A program made the position numbers and the translations under genes. This document shows, piece by piece, positions 25,623-35,550 of a DNA stretch of 64,000 nt. Source of the DNA: Massilia sp. NR 4-1 (GTDB taxonomy: Bacteria > Pseudomonadota > Gammaproteobacteria > Burkholderiales > Burkholderiaceae_D). Below the pieces are notes generated by a model, which did no database searches, had not been told where the DNA came from, and was given only the letters and a program-made list of their open reading frames with translations. Location of the stretch: NCBI RefSeq assembly GCF_001191005.1, contig NZ_CP012201.1:6297417-6361416 (forward strand), read 5' to 3'. Each line of letters begins with the position of its first letter. Position 1 is the stretch's first letter.

Positions 25623-26633
25623 ATGACCCACTCGCCGCACGACCCGATGGATGAGGACTCGGCACCTGAAGAATTCAGGGACGAGCAAAGCGACGATCTC
25701 CCGATCGACGCCATCGAGGCCGAGGGCGAGCCGCCGGCCGAAGCCGGGGCCGTGCTGGAAACGGTCGACGAATTAAAGAAGGTGCTGGCGGCCGAGCTGT
25801 CCACTGACACTACCCAGCATTACCTGAACCAGATCGGTACCCGGCCGCTGCTCACCGCCCCGCAGGAAGTGCATTACGCCACGCTGGCCAAGCAGGGCGA
25901 CTTCGCCGCGCGCCAGACCATGATCGAGCACAATCTGCGGCTGGTGGTGTCGATCGCCAAGCATTACATCAACCGCGGCGTGGTCCTGCTCGACATGATC
26001 GAAGAGGGCAATATCGGCTTGATGCGCGCCATCGACAAGTTCGAGCCGGAGCGCGGCTTCCGCTTCTCGACCTATGCGACGTGGTGGATACGCCAAAGCA
26101 TCGAGCGCGCCATCATGAACCAGGCGCGCACCGTGCGCCTGCCGGTGCATATGGTGCGCGAGCTGAATCAGATCCTGCGCGGCAAATACCACCTGGAAGC
26201 CCAGCACCATAACGGCAAGGACGCCAGCGCCGAGGACATCGCCGACCTGGTGGGGCGGCCGGTGGAGGAGGTGCAGGACATCCTGGCCCTGTCCGAGCAC
26301 GCCACCTCGCTCGACGCCCCGCTCGACAACGACCCCCAGTCCTCGCTGATGGACATGCTGCCCGGCGACGCCGAGGACAGTCCCGACGCCCGCGCCGAGC
26401 ACCACGAGATGACGGTGCTGGTGCGCGACTGGCTGACCAAGTTGCCGGACAAGCAGCGCATCGTCATCATGCGCCGCTTCGGCCTGGATAACGACGATCC
26501 CGCCACCTTGGAAACCCTGGCCGAGGAAATGGGTGTCACGCGCGAGCGCGTGCGCCAGATCCAGCAGGAAGCCCTGGTCAAGCTCAAGCGCGCCATGGCT
26601 GCGCGCGGCGTGGTGCGCGATTCCCTGCTGTAA
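25623..26633 (+). CDS. rpoS: RNA polymerase sigma factor RpoS
   Basis: This 336-residue sigma-70-family factor directs stationary-phase and stress transcription. After an acidic N-terminus of about 55 residues come region 1.2 (DTTQHYLNQIGTRPLL), region 2 (RLVVSIAKHYINRGVVLLDM, then FSTYATWWIRQSIERAIMNQ for -10 recognition), region 3, and region 4 with the helix-turn-helix TLAEEMGVTRERVRQIQQEA. The order surE-pcm-nlpD-rpoS is the classical context. Only 8 bases separate it from nlpD. Confidence 0.97.
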   Translation: MTHSPHDPMDEDSAPEEFRDEQSDDLPIDAIEAEGEPPAEAGAVLETVDELKKVLAAELSTDTTQHYLNQIGTRPLLTAPQEVHYATLAKQGDFAARQTMIEHNLRLVVSIAKHYINRGVVLLDMIEEGNIGLMRAIDKFEPERGFRFSTYATWWIRQSIERAIMNQARTVRLPVHMVRELNQILRGKYHLEAQHHNGKDASAEDIADLVGRPVEEVQDILALSEHATSLDAPLDNDPQSSLMDMLPGDAEDSPDARAEHHEMTVLVRDWLTKLPDKQRIVIMRRFGLDNDDPATLETLAEEMGVTRERVRQIQQEALVKLKRAMAARGVVRDSLL

Positions 26634-26756
26634 ATCGTCCGCCTCCGACCCTGGGCGGGCGGCTCTCTGCTATCATATTGCCCTTCCTGAAAGTCCCTGG
26701 CGTCTGTCCCGGCCCGGCCGGCGGCCTGCCTTATCTCCCAGTCAAATTTGAACGCT

Positions 26757-28100
26757 ATGCAAGAGAACATCATCATCGACATCAAATCGCTCGACATGGA
26801 CGCCCGCGGCGTCGGCCACATCGACAACGAAGACGGCACGCCGGGCAAGGTGGTGTTCGTGGAAGGCGCGCTGCCTGGCGAGCGCGTCAGCTATGAAGTC
26901 TTCCGCAAGAAGAAAAACTGGGAAGCGGCGCGCATGACCGTGCTGCACAAGGAGTCGTCGATGCGCGTCAAGCCCAAGTGCGAGCACTTCGACTATTGCG
27001 GCGGCTGTTCGATGCAGCATCTGGAGCCGACGGCCCAGGTGGCGATCAAGCAGCGCGTGCTGGAAGATAACCTCTGGCACCTGAGCAAGGTCAAGCCGGA
27101 AACCATGATGCGCCCGATGTATGGCCCGACCTGGGGCTATCGCTACCGCGCCCGCCTGTCCTCACGCTTCGTGGCCAAGAAAGGCACGGTGCTGGTCGGC
27201 TTCCACGAAAAGAAATCGGTCTTCGTGGCCGACATCCAGAGCTGCCAGATCCTGCCCCAGCACGTCTCCGACATGATGATGCCGCTGCGTGGCCTGATCC
27301 ACTCCCTGTCGATCTTCGACAAGGTGCCGCAGATCGAGCTGGCCATCGGCGAAGACTTGACCGTGCTGGTGATGCGCAATATGGAGCCGCTGACGGCCGA
27401 CGATGAAGCCAAGGTCAAAGCCTTCGCCGACCAATACCAGATCCAATGGTGGCTGCAGCCGAAAGGCCCGGACACGGCGTACCCGTTCTACCCGCTGGAC
27501 AAAGAGCTGCACTACCTGCTGCCCGAATTCGGCGTGAAGATGCCGTTCAAGCCGGTCGACTTCACCCAGGTCAACCACCACATCAACCGCGTGCTGGTGG
27601 CCAAGGCCCTGCGCCTGCTCGAAGTGCAGCCGGAAGACCGCGTCGCCGACCTGTTCTGCGGCCTGGGCAACTTCACCCTGCCGCTGGCGACCCAGGCGCG
27701 CGAAGTGGTGGGCATCGAAGGCAGCACCGCGCTGACCGAACGCGCCCTGTCCAACGCCAAGGCCAATGGCCTGGACGCCAAGACCACCTTCTACACGCGC
27801 AATCTGTTCGAAGTCACGAAGGACGACCTGATCGCCCTCGGTAAATTCGACCGCATGCTGATCGACCCGCCGCGCGACGGCGCCATGGCCCTGAGCCTGG
27901 CCCTGGCCGAGTTAAAAGAAAGCAACCCCGAGCTGCTGCCCAAGCGCATTGTGTACGTTTCGTGCAGCCCCTCGACCCTGGCGCGCGACGCCGGCGTGCT
28001 GGTGCACCGCGCCGGCTACGTGCTGAACAAGGCCGGCGTGGTGAACATGTTCCCCCACACCTCCCACGTCGAATCGATGGCCGTCTTCGACCTCGCCTGA
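26757..28100 (+). CDS. rlmD: 23S rRNA (uracil-5)-methyltransferase RlmD
   Basis: RlmD methylates U1939 of 23S rRNA. The 447-residue protein has an N-terminal TRAM domain (ENIIIDIKSLDMDARGVGHI), iron-sulfur cysteines C75, C81, C84 (CEHFDYCGGC) and C163 (QSCQILP), and a Rossmann methyltransferase domain with DLFCGLGNFTLPLA, LIDPPRDGA and the nucleophile-bearing VYVSCSPSTLARD. The ATG at 26757 is chosen; a TTG nine bases upstream is possible. Nothing else is seen in the 123-base gap after rpoS. Confidence 0.95.
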   Translation: MQENIIIDIKSLDMDARGVGHIDNEDGTPGKVVFVEGALPGERVSYEVFRKKKNWEAARMTVLHKESSMRVKPKCEHFDYCGGCSMQHLEPTAQVAIKQRVLEDNLWHLSKVKPETMMRPMYGPTWGYRYRARLSSRFVAKKGTVLVGFHEKKSVFVADIQSCQILPQHVSDMMMPLRGLIHSLSIFDKVPQIELAIGEDLTVLVMRNMEPLTADDEAKVKAFADQYQIQWWLQPKGPDTAYPFYPLDKELHYLLPEFGVKMPFKPVDFTQVNHHINRVLVAKALRLLEVQPEDRVADLFCGLGNFTLPLATQAREVVGIEGSTALTERALSNAKANGLDAKTTFYTRNLFEVTKDDLIALGKFDRMLIDPPRDGAMALSLALAELKESNPELLPKRIVYVSCSPSTLARDAGVLVHRAGYVLNKAGVVNMFPHTSHVESMAVFDLA

Positions 28101-28104
28101 TACC

Positions 28105-28159
28105 GCTCAGCCCGTGTCCGATTTTGGGGTCTGGCCCCAAAATCGGACACGGGCTGAGC
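28105..28159. repeat. Perfect 25-bp inverted repeat after rlmD
   Basis: Bases 28105-28129 and 28135-28159 are exact reverse complements around a 5-base loop (TCTGG), starting 4 bases after the rlmD stop. The centre is GGGG-TCTGG-CCCC. There is no T-run after it. It resembles a REP-type palindromic element more than a simple terminator and pairs with a second hairpin immediately downstream. Confidence 0.85.
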
Positions 28160-28164
28160 AATAG

Positions 28165-28242
28165 TTGCCCAGTCCATTGCTTTAATCCACCACGGGGTCA
28201 GACCCCAAGGTGGACGGGACGGCCATCCGGCGGACTGGGCAA
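28165..28242. repeat. Second nested palindromic element after rlmD
   Basis: An outer 11-bp stem (TTGCCCAGTCC at 28165-28175 with 28232-28242) encloses an inner palindrome GGGGTC-A-GACCCC (28194-28206), flanked by CCAC (28187-28190) and GTGG (28210-28213). The inner core closely resembles the centre of the preceding element, which suggests one family of small palindromic repeats. Confidence 0.75.
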
Positions 28243-28244
28243 TA

Positions 28245-28271
28245 AAAAAGCCGGCGCGGAGCCGGCTTTTT
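28245..28271 (-). terminator. Terminator of the BI-1 family gene
   Basis: A perfect 11-bp stem (28245-28255 with 28261-28271) with a 5-base loop, A-run on one side and T-run on the other. It lies 18 bases beyond the stop of the leftward gene and can also stop rightward transcripts from rlmD. Confidence 0.9.
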
Positions 28272-28289
28272 CTATGGGAAGCGGGATGC

Positions 28290-28970
28290 TTAGTCGCGGC
28301 TGCCGCCCAGGCCCAGCAGGGCCAGCAGGTTGCTGAAGATGTTGTACACGTCGAGGTACAGGTTCAGCGTGGCGCTCACGTAGTTGGTTTCGCCGCCGTT
28401 GACGATCTGCTGCACGTCGAACAGGATGTAGGCGGAGAAGATGGCGATCGCCAGCACGGAAATGGTGATCGACAGCGCGCCCATGCCCAGGAAGATATTG
28501 CCGATCGAGGCCAGGATCAGCACGATCACGCCGGCGAACAGCCATTTGCCCAGCATCGAGAAGTCGCGCTTGGTCACGGTGGCATAGCTGGCCAGCGCGG
28601 CGAACACGGTGGCGGTGCCGCCGAAGGCGGTCATGATCAGCTGGGCGCCGTTGGAGTAGCCCAGGGTGCGCGTGAGCAGCGGGGTGAGCAGCAGGCCCAT
28701 GAAGAAGGTGAAGCCCAGCAGCAGGGCCACGCCGACGCCGCTATTCTTGTTCTTTTCGATGCCGTAAATGAAACCGAAAGCCACCGCCATGAACAGGATG
28801 AAGCCCATGAAGCCGCGTGGAATCGGCACGCCGAAGGACACGCCGATCACTGCGCCCAGCACGGTCGGGATCATGGACAGGGCCAGCAGCCAGTAGGTGT
28901 TGCGCAGGACGCGGTGCTGGGCCAGCTGGCGGCTGCCAGACAGGTCATACGGTTGTTGCATTTGATTCAT
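28290..28970 (-). CDS. Bax inhibitor-1/YccA-family inner-membrane protein
   Basis: This 226-residue protein has seven hydrophobic helices and belongs to the BI-1 (UPF0005, YccA/YbhL) family. Bacterial members are inner-membrane proteins; YccA modulates FtsH proteolysis and others leak calcium. Conserved parts include RNTYWLLALSMIPTVLGA near the start and FSAYILFDVQQIVNGGETNY, with its acidic residues, in the sixth helix region. The start MNQMQQPYDLSG is chosen because GGAGG lies 7 bases upstream; the open frame runs further back without a binding site. Monocistronic. Confidence 0.9.
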   Translation of the reverse strand: MNQMQQPYDLSGSRQLAQHRVLRNTYWLLALSMIPTVLGAVIGVSFGVPIPRGFMGFILFMAVAFGFIYGIEKNKNSGVGVALLLGFTFFMGLLLTPLLTRTLGYSNGAQLIMTAFGGTATVFAALASYATVTKRDFSMLGKWLFAGVIVLILASIGNIFLGMGALSITISVLAIAIFSAYILFDVQQIVNGGETNYVSATLNLYLDVYNIFSNLLALLGLGGSRD

Positions 28971-29129
28971 AAGTGCCTCCAGTGTTGGTTCACGATACAG
29001 CTTTGCCAAAAGCATAGCACGAGTGGCAAAAAATGCGAAAAATCGGCCCGTTCGGCCCGTTTCCCCGCGCCGCAACCGGAAGTTGGCGGCGTGCCATGCC
29101 TTTTCCTCGGTAGATGGGGTGTTCTATGG

Positions 29130-29135
29130 TAAAAT
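29130..29135 (+). promoter_or_regulatory. Extended -10 element upstream of ndk
   Basis: TATGGTAAAAT includes an extended -10 (TGG-TAAAAT, hexamer 29130-29135) about 60 bases before the ndk start. No good -35 is seen. In the leader downstream, AAAGGTT (from 29137) can pair with AACCTTT (ending near 29176). Confidence 0.45.
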
Positions 29136-29196
29136 CAAAGGTTGATCCAGCTATCAATTTTTGTTTTAAACCTTTCTTTTTATTGGAGTTTTTTAA

Positions 29197-29622
29197 ATGG
29201 CAATCGAACGCACCCTGTCGATCATCAAACCAGACGCAGTCGCCAAGAACGTAATCGGCCAGATCTACAGCCGTTTCGAAGGCGCCGGCCTGAAAGTGAT
29301 CGCAGCACGCATGGCCCAGCTGTCGCGCGCTGAAGCCGAAGGCTTCTACGCCGTGCACCGCGAGCGTCCATTCTTCAAGGATCTGGTGGACTTCATGGTG
29401 TCCGGTCCTGTCATGATCCAGGTTCTGGAAGGCGAAGGCGCGATCCTGAAAAACCGCGACCTGATGGGCGCAACCGATCCGAAGAAAGCTGAAAAAGGCA
29501 CCATCCGCGCCGATTTCGCTGACTCCATCGACGCTAACGCCGTTCACGGTTCGGACGCTGCCGAAACCGCCGCTGTGGAAATCGCTTACTACTTCCCAGC
29601 ACTGAACGTGTACTCCCGTTAA
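29197..29622 (+). CDS. ndk: Nucleoside diphosphate kinase
   Basis: Ndk transfers the gamma-phosphate of ATP to nucleoside diphosphates through a phosphohistidine. The 141-residue product opens AIERTLSIIKPDAVAKNVIG and has the active-site signature NAVHGSDAAETA, with the catalytic His in VHGSD. Length is normal. A TTGGAG sequence precedes the ATG. It is followed by rlmN, the usual betaproteobacterial order. Confidence 0.98.
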   Translation: MAIERTLSIIKPDAVAKNVIGQIYSRFEGAGLKVIAARMAQLSRAEAEGFYAVHRERPFFKDLVDFMVSGPVMIQVLEGEGAILKNRDLMGATDPKKAEKGTIRADFADSIDANAVHGSDAAETAAVEIAYYFPALNVYSR

Positions 29623-29643
29623 TTTTTGCTTCGGCAAAAATTA
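29620..29643. other. TTCG-loop hairpin overlapping the ndk stop codon
   Basis: A perfect 10-bp stem (29620-29629 with 29634-29643) with a TTCG loop; the TAA stop codon of ndk is part of the stem. The T-run lies in the 5' arm, not after the hairpin, so it is not a normal intrinsic terminator. It may protect the 3' end of the ndk message. Confidence 0.6.
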
Positions 29644-29675
29644 GCGTCGTACTGACGGTATAGAGTAGTATCTGT

Positions 29676-29712
29676 TTGCCTCCCGCACCGGTTCGCCCGG
29701 CACGGGAGGCAA
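29676..29712 (+). terminator. GC-rich hairpin between ndk and rlmN
   Basis: A 10-bp stem (29676-29685 with 29703-29712) with further internal CCGG pairing in the loop, followed by GCGCATTTTAG. It may be a weak terminator or attenuator about 20 bases before the rlmN start. Confidence 0.5.
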
Positions 29713-29731
29713 GCGCATTTTAGAAATTGTA

Positions 29732-30916
29732 ATGAGCAAGACTATGGAAACGACCCTCACCAATCTGCTGGACCTTGATCCCGCGCAACTGATCGCCTAC
29801 TGTGCGGAGTTGGGTGAGAAACCGTTTCGCGCCAAACAGCTGCAGCGTTGGATCCACCAGTTCGGTGCCTCCGACTTCGACAGCATGACCGACCTCGCCA
29901 AATCGCTGCGCGAGAAGCTGAAGACGCGCGCCCATATCGTGGCGCCGACCGTCATCAGCGATCACACCTCGACCGACGGCACGCGCAAGTGGCTGGTCGA
30001 CGTGGGCAATGGCAATGCGGTGGAAACCGTGTTCATCCCGGAAGAAAACCGCGGCACCCTGTGCATCTCGACCCAGGCCGGCTGCGCCGTCAACTGCCGC
30101 TTCTGCTCGACCGGTAAGCAAGGCTTCAACCGCAACCTGAGCGTGGGCGAAATCATCGGCCAGCTGTGGATGGCCGAATTCGAGCTGCGCAAGACCAAGG
30201 GCATCGAGCCGGGTCCGAAAGGCGAGCGCCAGATCACCAATGTGGTGATGATGGGCATGGGCGAACCGCTGCTCAATTACGAGCCGACCGCCACCGCGCT
30301 CAAGCTGATGCTGGACGATAACGCCTACGGCCTGTCGCGCCGCCGCGTGACCCTGTCCACCTCGGGCGTGGTGCCGATGATCGACAAGCTGTCGCAGGAT
30401 GTGCCGGTGGCCCTGGCGGTCTCGCTGCACGCCTCGAACGACGAGCTGCGCAACGGCCTGGTGCCGCTGAATAAGAAATACCCGCTGGCCGAACTGCTGT
30501 CGGCCTGCAAACGCTATCTGGAATTCGCGCCGCGCGACTTCATCACCTTCGAATACTGCATGCTGGACGGCTTCAACGATAGCGACGAGCATGCGCGCGA
30601 GCTGGTGGCGCTGGTGAACCATCCCCAGTATGGCGTGAACTGCAAGTTCAACCTGATCCCGTTCAATCCCTTCCCGGAATCGGGCCTGACGCGCTCGAAG
30701 AACCCGCGCATCAAGGCCTTCTCCCAGATCCTGATGGATGCCGGCATCGTCACCACCATCCGCAAGACGCGCGGCGACGATATCGACGCCGCCTGCGGCC
30801 AGCTGGCCGGCGAGGTCAAGGACCGTACCCGCGTGCAGGAGCGGATGGAGAAGATGGCCGAATATCAGGAGAAGTTCGGCGCCAATTTCGGCAAGATCGT
30901 GGAGATCCGTTCCTGA
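29732..30916 (+). CDS. rlmN: Dual-specificity 23S rRNA/tRNA (adenine-2)-methyltransferase RlmN
   Basis: RlmN is a radical-SAM enzyme that methylates C2 of A2503 in 23S rRNA and A37 in some tRNAs. The 394-residue protein has the cluster motif C118-x3-C122-x2-C125 (GCAVNCRFCSTGKQG), GMGEPLLNY, the motif RRVTLSTSGVVPMID, and the resolving cysteine in DIDAACGQLAGE near the C-terminus. It overlaps the next gene by one base (TGATG). Confidence 0.97.
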   Translation: MSKTMETTLTNLLDLDPAQLIAYCAELGEKPFRAKQLQRWIHQFGASDFDSMTDLAKSLREKLKTRAHIVAPTVISDHTSTDGTRKWLVDVGNGNAVETVFIPEENRGTLCISTQAGCAVNCRFCSTGKQGFNRNLSVGEIIGQLWMAEFELRKTKGIEPGPKGERQITNVVMMGMGEPLLNYEPTATALKLMLDDNAYGLSRRRVTLSTSGVVPMIDKLSQDVPVALAVSLHASNDELRNGLVPLNKKYPLAELLSACKRYLEFAPRDFITFEYCMLDGFNDSDEHARELVALVNHPQYGVNCKFNLIPFNPFPESGLTRSKNPRIKAFSQILMDAGIVTTIRKTRGDDIDAACGQLAGEVKDRTRVQERMEKMAEYQEKFGANFGKIVEIRS

Positions 30917-31725
30917 TGACCGCCGCCGCCCCGCGCCGCTACGCCCGCCTGGCCGCTTTCGGCCTGGCCGGACTGCTATGCGGCTGCGCGGCGCCGGACG
31001 CCAAGGTGAAGGCCGACCTGCCCACCGCTTCCGACCAGACTTCGGCGCAGAAGCGCGCCGAAATCCGCATGCAGCTGGCGGTCGGCTACTACGAGCAGGG
31101 CCAGTACGCGGTGGCGCTGGACGAGGTGAAAAAAGCCATCGTGGCCGCGCCGGAAAATGCCGATGCCTATGGCATGCGCGCCCTGATCTATATGGCCATG
31201 GGCGAAGTGGCCCTGGCCGGCGACAGCTTCCAGCATGCGCTCAAGCTGGCGCCGCACAATCCGGAAATCAGCAATAACTATGGCTCCTATCTGTGCCAGA
31301 CCGGCAAGGTGGGTGAGTCGTTCAAGTACTTCGATGCGGCGCTGGGCAACCGCGCCTACCAGTCGCCGGCGACGGCGCTGAACAATGCGGGCGATTGCGC
31401 CCTGAAGCTGAAGGACTTTGCGCAGGCGGAGAAGTATCTGCTGCCGGCCTTGCAGCTGACGCCGGATCTGGCGATTACGAACATCAACCTGGCACGGGTG
31501 TATTACGAGCGCCGCGACTATCCGCGCGCCGGTTTTTTCATCACCCGGCTGGGCAAGGTAGCCAAGACGGACAGCCTGACGGCGGACGTATTGTGGCTGG
31601 CGATTAAAGTGCAGCATAAGCTGGGCGATACCGGCGCGGAGCAGGGCTGGGCGACGCAATTGCGCCGCCACCATTCCGCCTCGTCCGAGTATGCTGCGTA
31701 CCAACGTGGGGCGTTTGATGAGTGA
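30916..31725 (+). CDS. pilW: PilF/PilW type IV pilus biogenesis lipoprotein
   Basis: This 269-residue lipoprotein carries a lipobox (GLLCGCAAP) and tandem TPRs (MQLAVGYYEQGQYAVALDEV, then AYGMRALIYMAMGEVALAGD and NPEISNNYGSYLCQTGKVGE), the layout of the pilotin that guides PilQ secretin assembly in the outer membrane. The rlmN-pilF-rodZ-ispG-hisS order is conserved in Beta- and Gammaproteobacteria. Its start overlaps the rlmN stop. Confidence 0.93.
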   Translation: MTAAAPRRYARLAAFGLAGLLCGCAAPDAKVKADLPTASDQTSAQKRAEIRMQLAVGYYEQGQYAVALDEVKKAIVAAPENADAYGMRALIYMAMGEVALAGDSFQHALKLAPHNPEISNNYGSYLCQTGKVGESFKYFDAALGNRAYQSPATALNNAGDCALKLKDFAQAEKYLLPALQLTPDLAITNINLARVYYERRDYPRAGFFITRLGKVAKTDSLTADVLWLAIKVQHKLGDTGAEQGWATQLRRHHSASSEYAAYQRGAFDE

Positions 31726-32827
31726 GACAGGGGTACCAATGGATTCAGAATGGCAGGACGAGCCGAAAGACCAGCGCAATGCTTCCACGCCCGGAGCGCA
31801 GCTGGCGGCCCAGCGCGAGGCGCTGGGCCTGACGGTGGAGCAGATCGCGGACCAGCTCAAGCTGGCGCCGCGCCAGGTGGCGGCCATCGAGAGCGGCGAC
31901 TATGCCGCGCTGCCGAATATGGCCGTGACGCGCGGTTTCGTGCGCGCTTACGCCAAGGTGGTCCGGCTGGACGCCGCGCCGCTGGTGGCGATGATCGAAG
32001 TGCCGTCCGATACGGTGCATGAGCATGCGCAGCCGGTGCGGCGCGAAGCGATCGGCACCACCTTTACCGAGTCGCGCTTTCCGACGCTGACCGAGCGCCG
32101 CCAGTCGCGCATCGGCATGCTGGCCGCCGGCGGCGCCGTGGTGGTGCTGGCGCTGGCCGTGGCCGGCGCCTGGAAAGCGGGCGTCATCAATCCCGCCATG
32201 TTCAGCCGCGGCGACAGCGCCGCGCCGGCCGCCGAGAGCGCATCGGCCGCCGCCAGCGCCGACGTGCAGACGCCGGTCACCGTGACCAGCCCGAACGCCG
32301 ACACCGCGCCGCTGCAATCGAATACCGTGCCGCTGGTCTCGGTGCCGCCGCCAGGCGCCGCCGCCACCGATGCGGCGCAGGCTGGTGTCAATACTCCGGC
32401 CGCCGCGCCTGCCGCCAGCCCGGCGGCGGCGCCTGTGGCCACCGTGCCGGCAGCAGCGGCCGTGCAGCCGCCGGCCGCTGCTGCCGCAGTCAAACCGGCC
32501 GCGCCGCTGGCTGCCACGCCGGCCGCGACCGCGCCGGCTGCAACACCGGCGCCTGCGGCCGCCGCGCCAGCCACCGCTTCTGCGGCGGCGGGTGGCACCC
32601 TGGTGCTGAAGGTGAACGAGGATTCGTGGGTGGAGATTCGCCGCCAGGGCGGTTCGCCGCTGATTTCGCGCCTGGTCAAGGCGGGCAGCACCGAGACTTT
32701 CGAGATCAAGGATCCGGCCCTGCTGATCGTCGGCAAACCGGGCGGCGTGCAGGCGACCCTGCGCGGCGCGCCGCTGGAGCTGCCGCATGTGCCAGGCGGT
32801 ACAATCTCCCGCGTCAATATCAAGTAA
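31718..32827 (+). CDS. rodZ: RodZ-like cytoskeletal membrane protein
   Basis: RodZ links MreB filaments to the inner membrane for rod shape. This product has an N-terminal helix-turn-helix (GAQLAAQREALGLTVEQIAD and GDYAALPNMAVTRGFVRAYA, about 20-90), a membrane helix (MLAAGGAVVVLALAVAGAW, about 130-150), a long Ala/Pro-rich periplasmic linker and a C-terminal DUF4115 domain (LVLKVNEDSWVEIRRQGGSP). The start at 31718 overlaps the pilF end. An ATG at 31739 with AGGGG six bases upstream is equally likely and would shorten it by 7 residues. Confidence 0.9.
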   Translation: MSETGVPMDSEWQDEPKDQRNASTPGAQLAAQREALGLTVEQIADQLKLAPRQVAAIESGDYAALPNMAVTRGFVRAYAKVVRLDAAPLVAMIEVPSDTVHEHAQPVRREAIGTTFTESRFPTLTERRQSRIGMLAAGGAVVVLALAVAGAWKAGVINPAMFSRGDSAAPAAESASAAASADVQTPVTVTSPNADTAPLQSNTVPLVSVPPPGAAATDAAQAGVNTPAAAPAASPAAAPVATVPAAAAVQPPAAAAAVKPAAPLAATPAATAPAATPAPAAAAPATASAAAGGTLVLKVNEDSWVEIRRQGGSPLISRLVKAGSTETFEIKDPALLIVGKPGGVQATLRGAPLELPHVPGGTISRVNIK

Positions 32828-32855
32828 TAACCGTTTTTAGCCAGCAGATACAGCC

Positions 32856-34121
<1,266 letters not shown>

Positions 34122-34142
34122 GAAACAAGCTTAGAGAATCCT

Positions 34143-35504
34143 ATGTCCGAAAATAAAAAAGCCGAGAAAATCGTCGCCATCAAAGGCATGAATGACATTC
34201 TGCCGGCCGACGCCCACCTGTGGGAACTGTTCGAAAACACCGCCCAGTCCATCATGCAGAGCTATGGCTTCCAGCAGATCCGCACGCCGATCGTGGAAGA
34301 AACCCGCCTGTTCGCGCGCGCCATCGGCGCCGTGACCGATATCGTGGAAAAGGAGATGTACTCCTTCACCGATTCGATGAACGGCGACCAGCTCACCCTG
34401 CGTCCTGAAAACACCGCTGGCGTGGTGCGCGCCGTGCTGGAACACAATCTGGTGTACGAAGGCCCGAAACGCCTGTGGTACAAGGGCCAGATGTTCCGCC
34501 ACGAAAAGCCGCAGCGCGGCCGCTACCGCCAGTTCCACCAGTTCGGCGCCGAGGCCGTGGGCTTCACCGGCCCGGACATCGATGCGGAGCTGATCATGCT
34601 GTGCCGCCGCCTGTGGGATGACCTCGGCCTGCAGAACATCCGCCTGGAACTGAACTCCATCGGCGACGCCGAGGAGCGCGCGCGCCACCGCGTCGACCTG
34701 ATCGCCTACCTGGAACAGCACGAGGACATCCTCGACGCCGAAGCCAAGCGCCGCCTGCACAGCAATCCGCTGCGCATCCTGGACACCAAGAACCCTGCCA
34801 TGCAGGAGATGGTCAACCAGGCGCCCAAGCTGCTCGACTACCTGGGCGCGGAATCGCTGGCCCACTTCGAAGGCGTGCAGAAGATCCTCAAGGCGAACAA
34901 TATCCCCTTCGTGATCAACACCCGCCTGGTGCGCGGCATCGACTACTACAACCGCACCGTGTTCGAATGGGTGACCGACGAACTGGGCGCGCAAGGCACG
35001 GTCTGCGCCGGCGGCCGCTATGACCCGCTGATCGAAATGTTCGGCGGCAAGCCGACGCCGGCCGTGGGCTTCGCCATGGGCATCGAGCGCCTGATCGAAC
35101 TGATGAAGGCCGCCGGCGACATCGCCGAGCCGAGCCAGTGCGACGTCTACATGGTGCACCAGGGCGAGGAAGCGCAGATGCAATCCTTCGTGCTGGCCGA
35201 GCGCCTGCGCGACGCCGGCCTGGATGTGGTGCTGCACTGCGCCGCCATCACCGGCCCTGGCAGCTTCAAATCGCAGATGAAGAAGGCCGACGCCAGCGGC
35301 GCCGCCTTCGCCGTCATCATGGGCGAGGATGAAGTGGCCAACAAGACCGCCAGCGTGAAAGCGCTGCGCGGCGAAGAGGGCGAGCAGCAGCAGGCCACCG
35401 TGCCCTTCGACGGCGTGGTGGACCATATCGTGGACCAGATCGCAGGCTGTGGAGACGACTGCGACCATGACCACGACCACGTGCATCACCACCGCTTTCA
35501 CTGA
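34143..35504 (+). CDS. hisS: Histidyl-tRNA synthetase with His/Asp/Cys-rich tail
   Basis: This class II synthetase charges tRNA-His. The 453-residue protein contains motif 1 around FQQIRTPIVEETRLF, motif 2 with YKGQMFRHEKPQRGRYRQF, the HisA signature LVRGIDYYNRTVFEW and motif 3 PAVGFAMGIERLIELM, then the anticodon-binding domain. Unusually it ends in an 18-residue tail (436-453) with seven His, five Asp and two Cys that is not part of the usual fold and looks metal-binding. The function of the tail is unknown. Confidence 0.97.
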   Translation: MSENKKAEKIVAIKGMNDILPADAHLWELFENTAQSIMQSYGFQQIRTPIVEETRLFARAIGAVTDIVEKEMYSFTDSMNGDQLTLRPENTAGVVRAVLEHNLVYEGPKRLWYKGQMFRHEKPQRGRYRQFHQFGAEAVGFTGPDIDAELIMLCRRLWDDLGLQNIRLELNSIGDAEERARHRVDLIAYLEQHEDILDAEAKRRLHSNPLRILDTKNPAMQEMVNQAPKLLDYLGAESLAHFEGVQKILKANNIPFVINTRLVRGIDYYNRTVFEWVTDELGAQGTVCAGGRYDPLIEMFGGKPTPAVGFAMGIERLIELMKAAGDIAEPSQCDVYMVHQGEEAQMQSFVLAERLRDAGLDVVLHCAAITGPGSFKSQMKKADASGAAFAVIMGEDEVANKTASVKALRGEEGEQQQATVPFDGVVDHIVDQIAGCGDDCDHDHDHVHHHRFH

Positions 35505-35550
35505 TCCGAGCAGCACTCCTTCAACCCGATAAACGATAAGCAGACAGACA

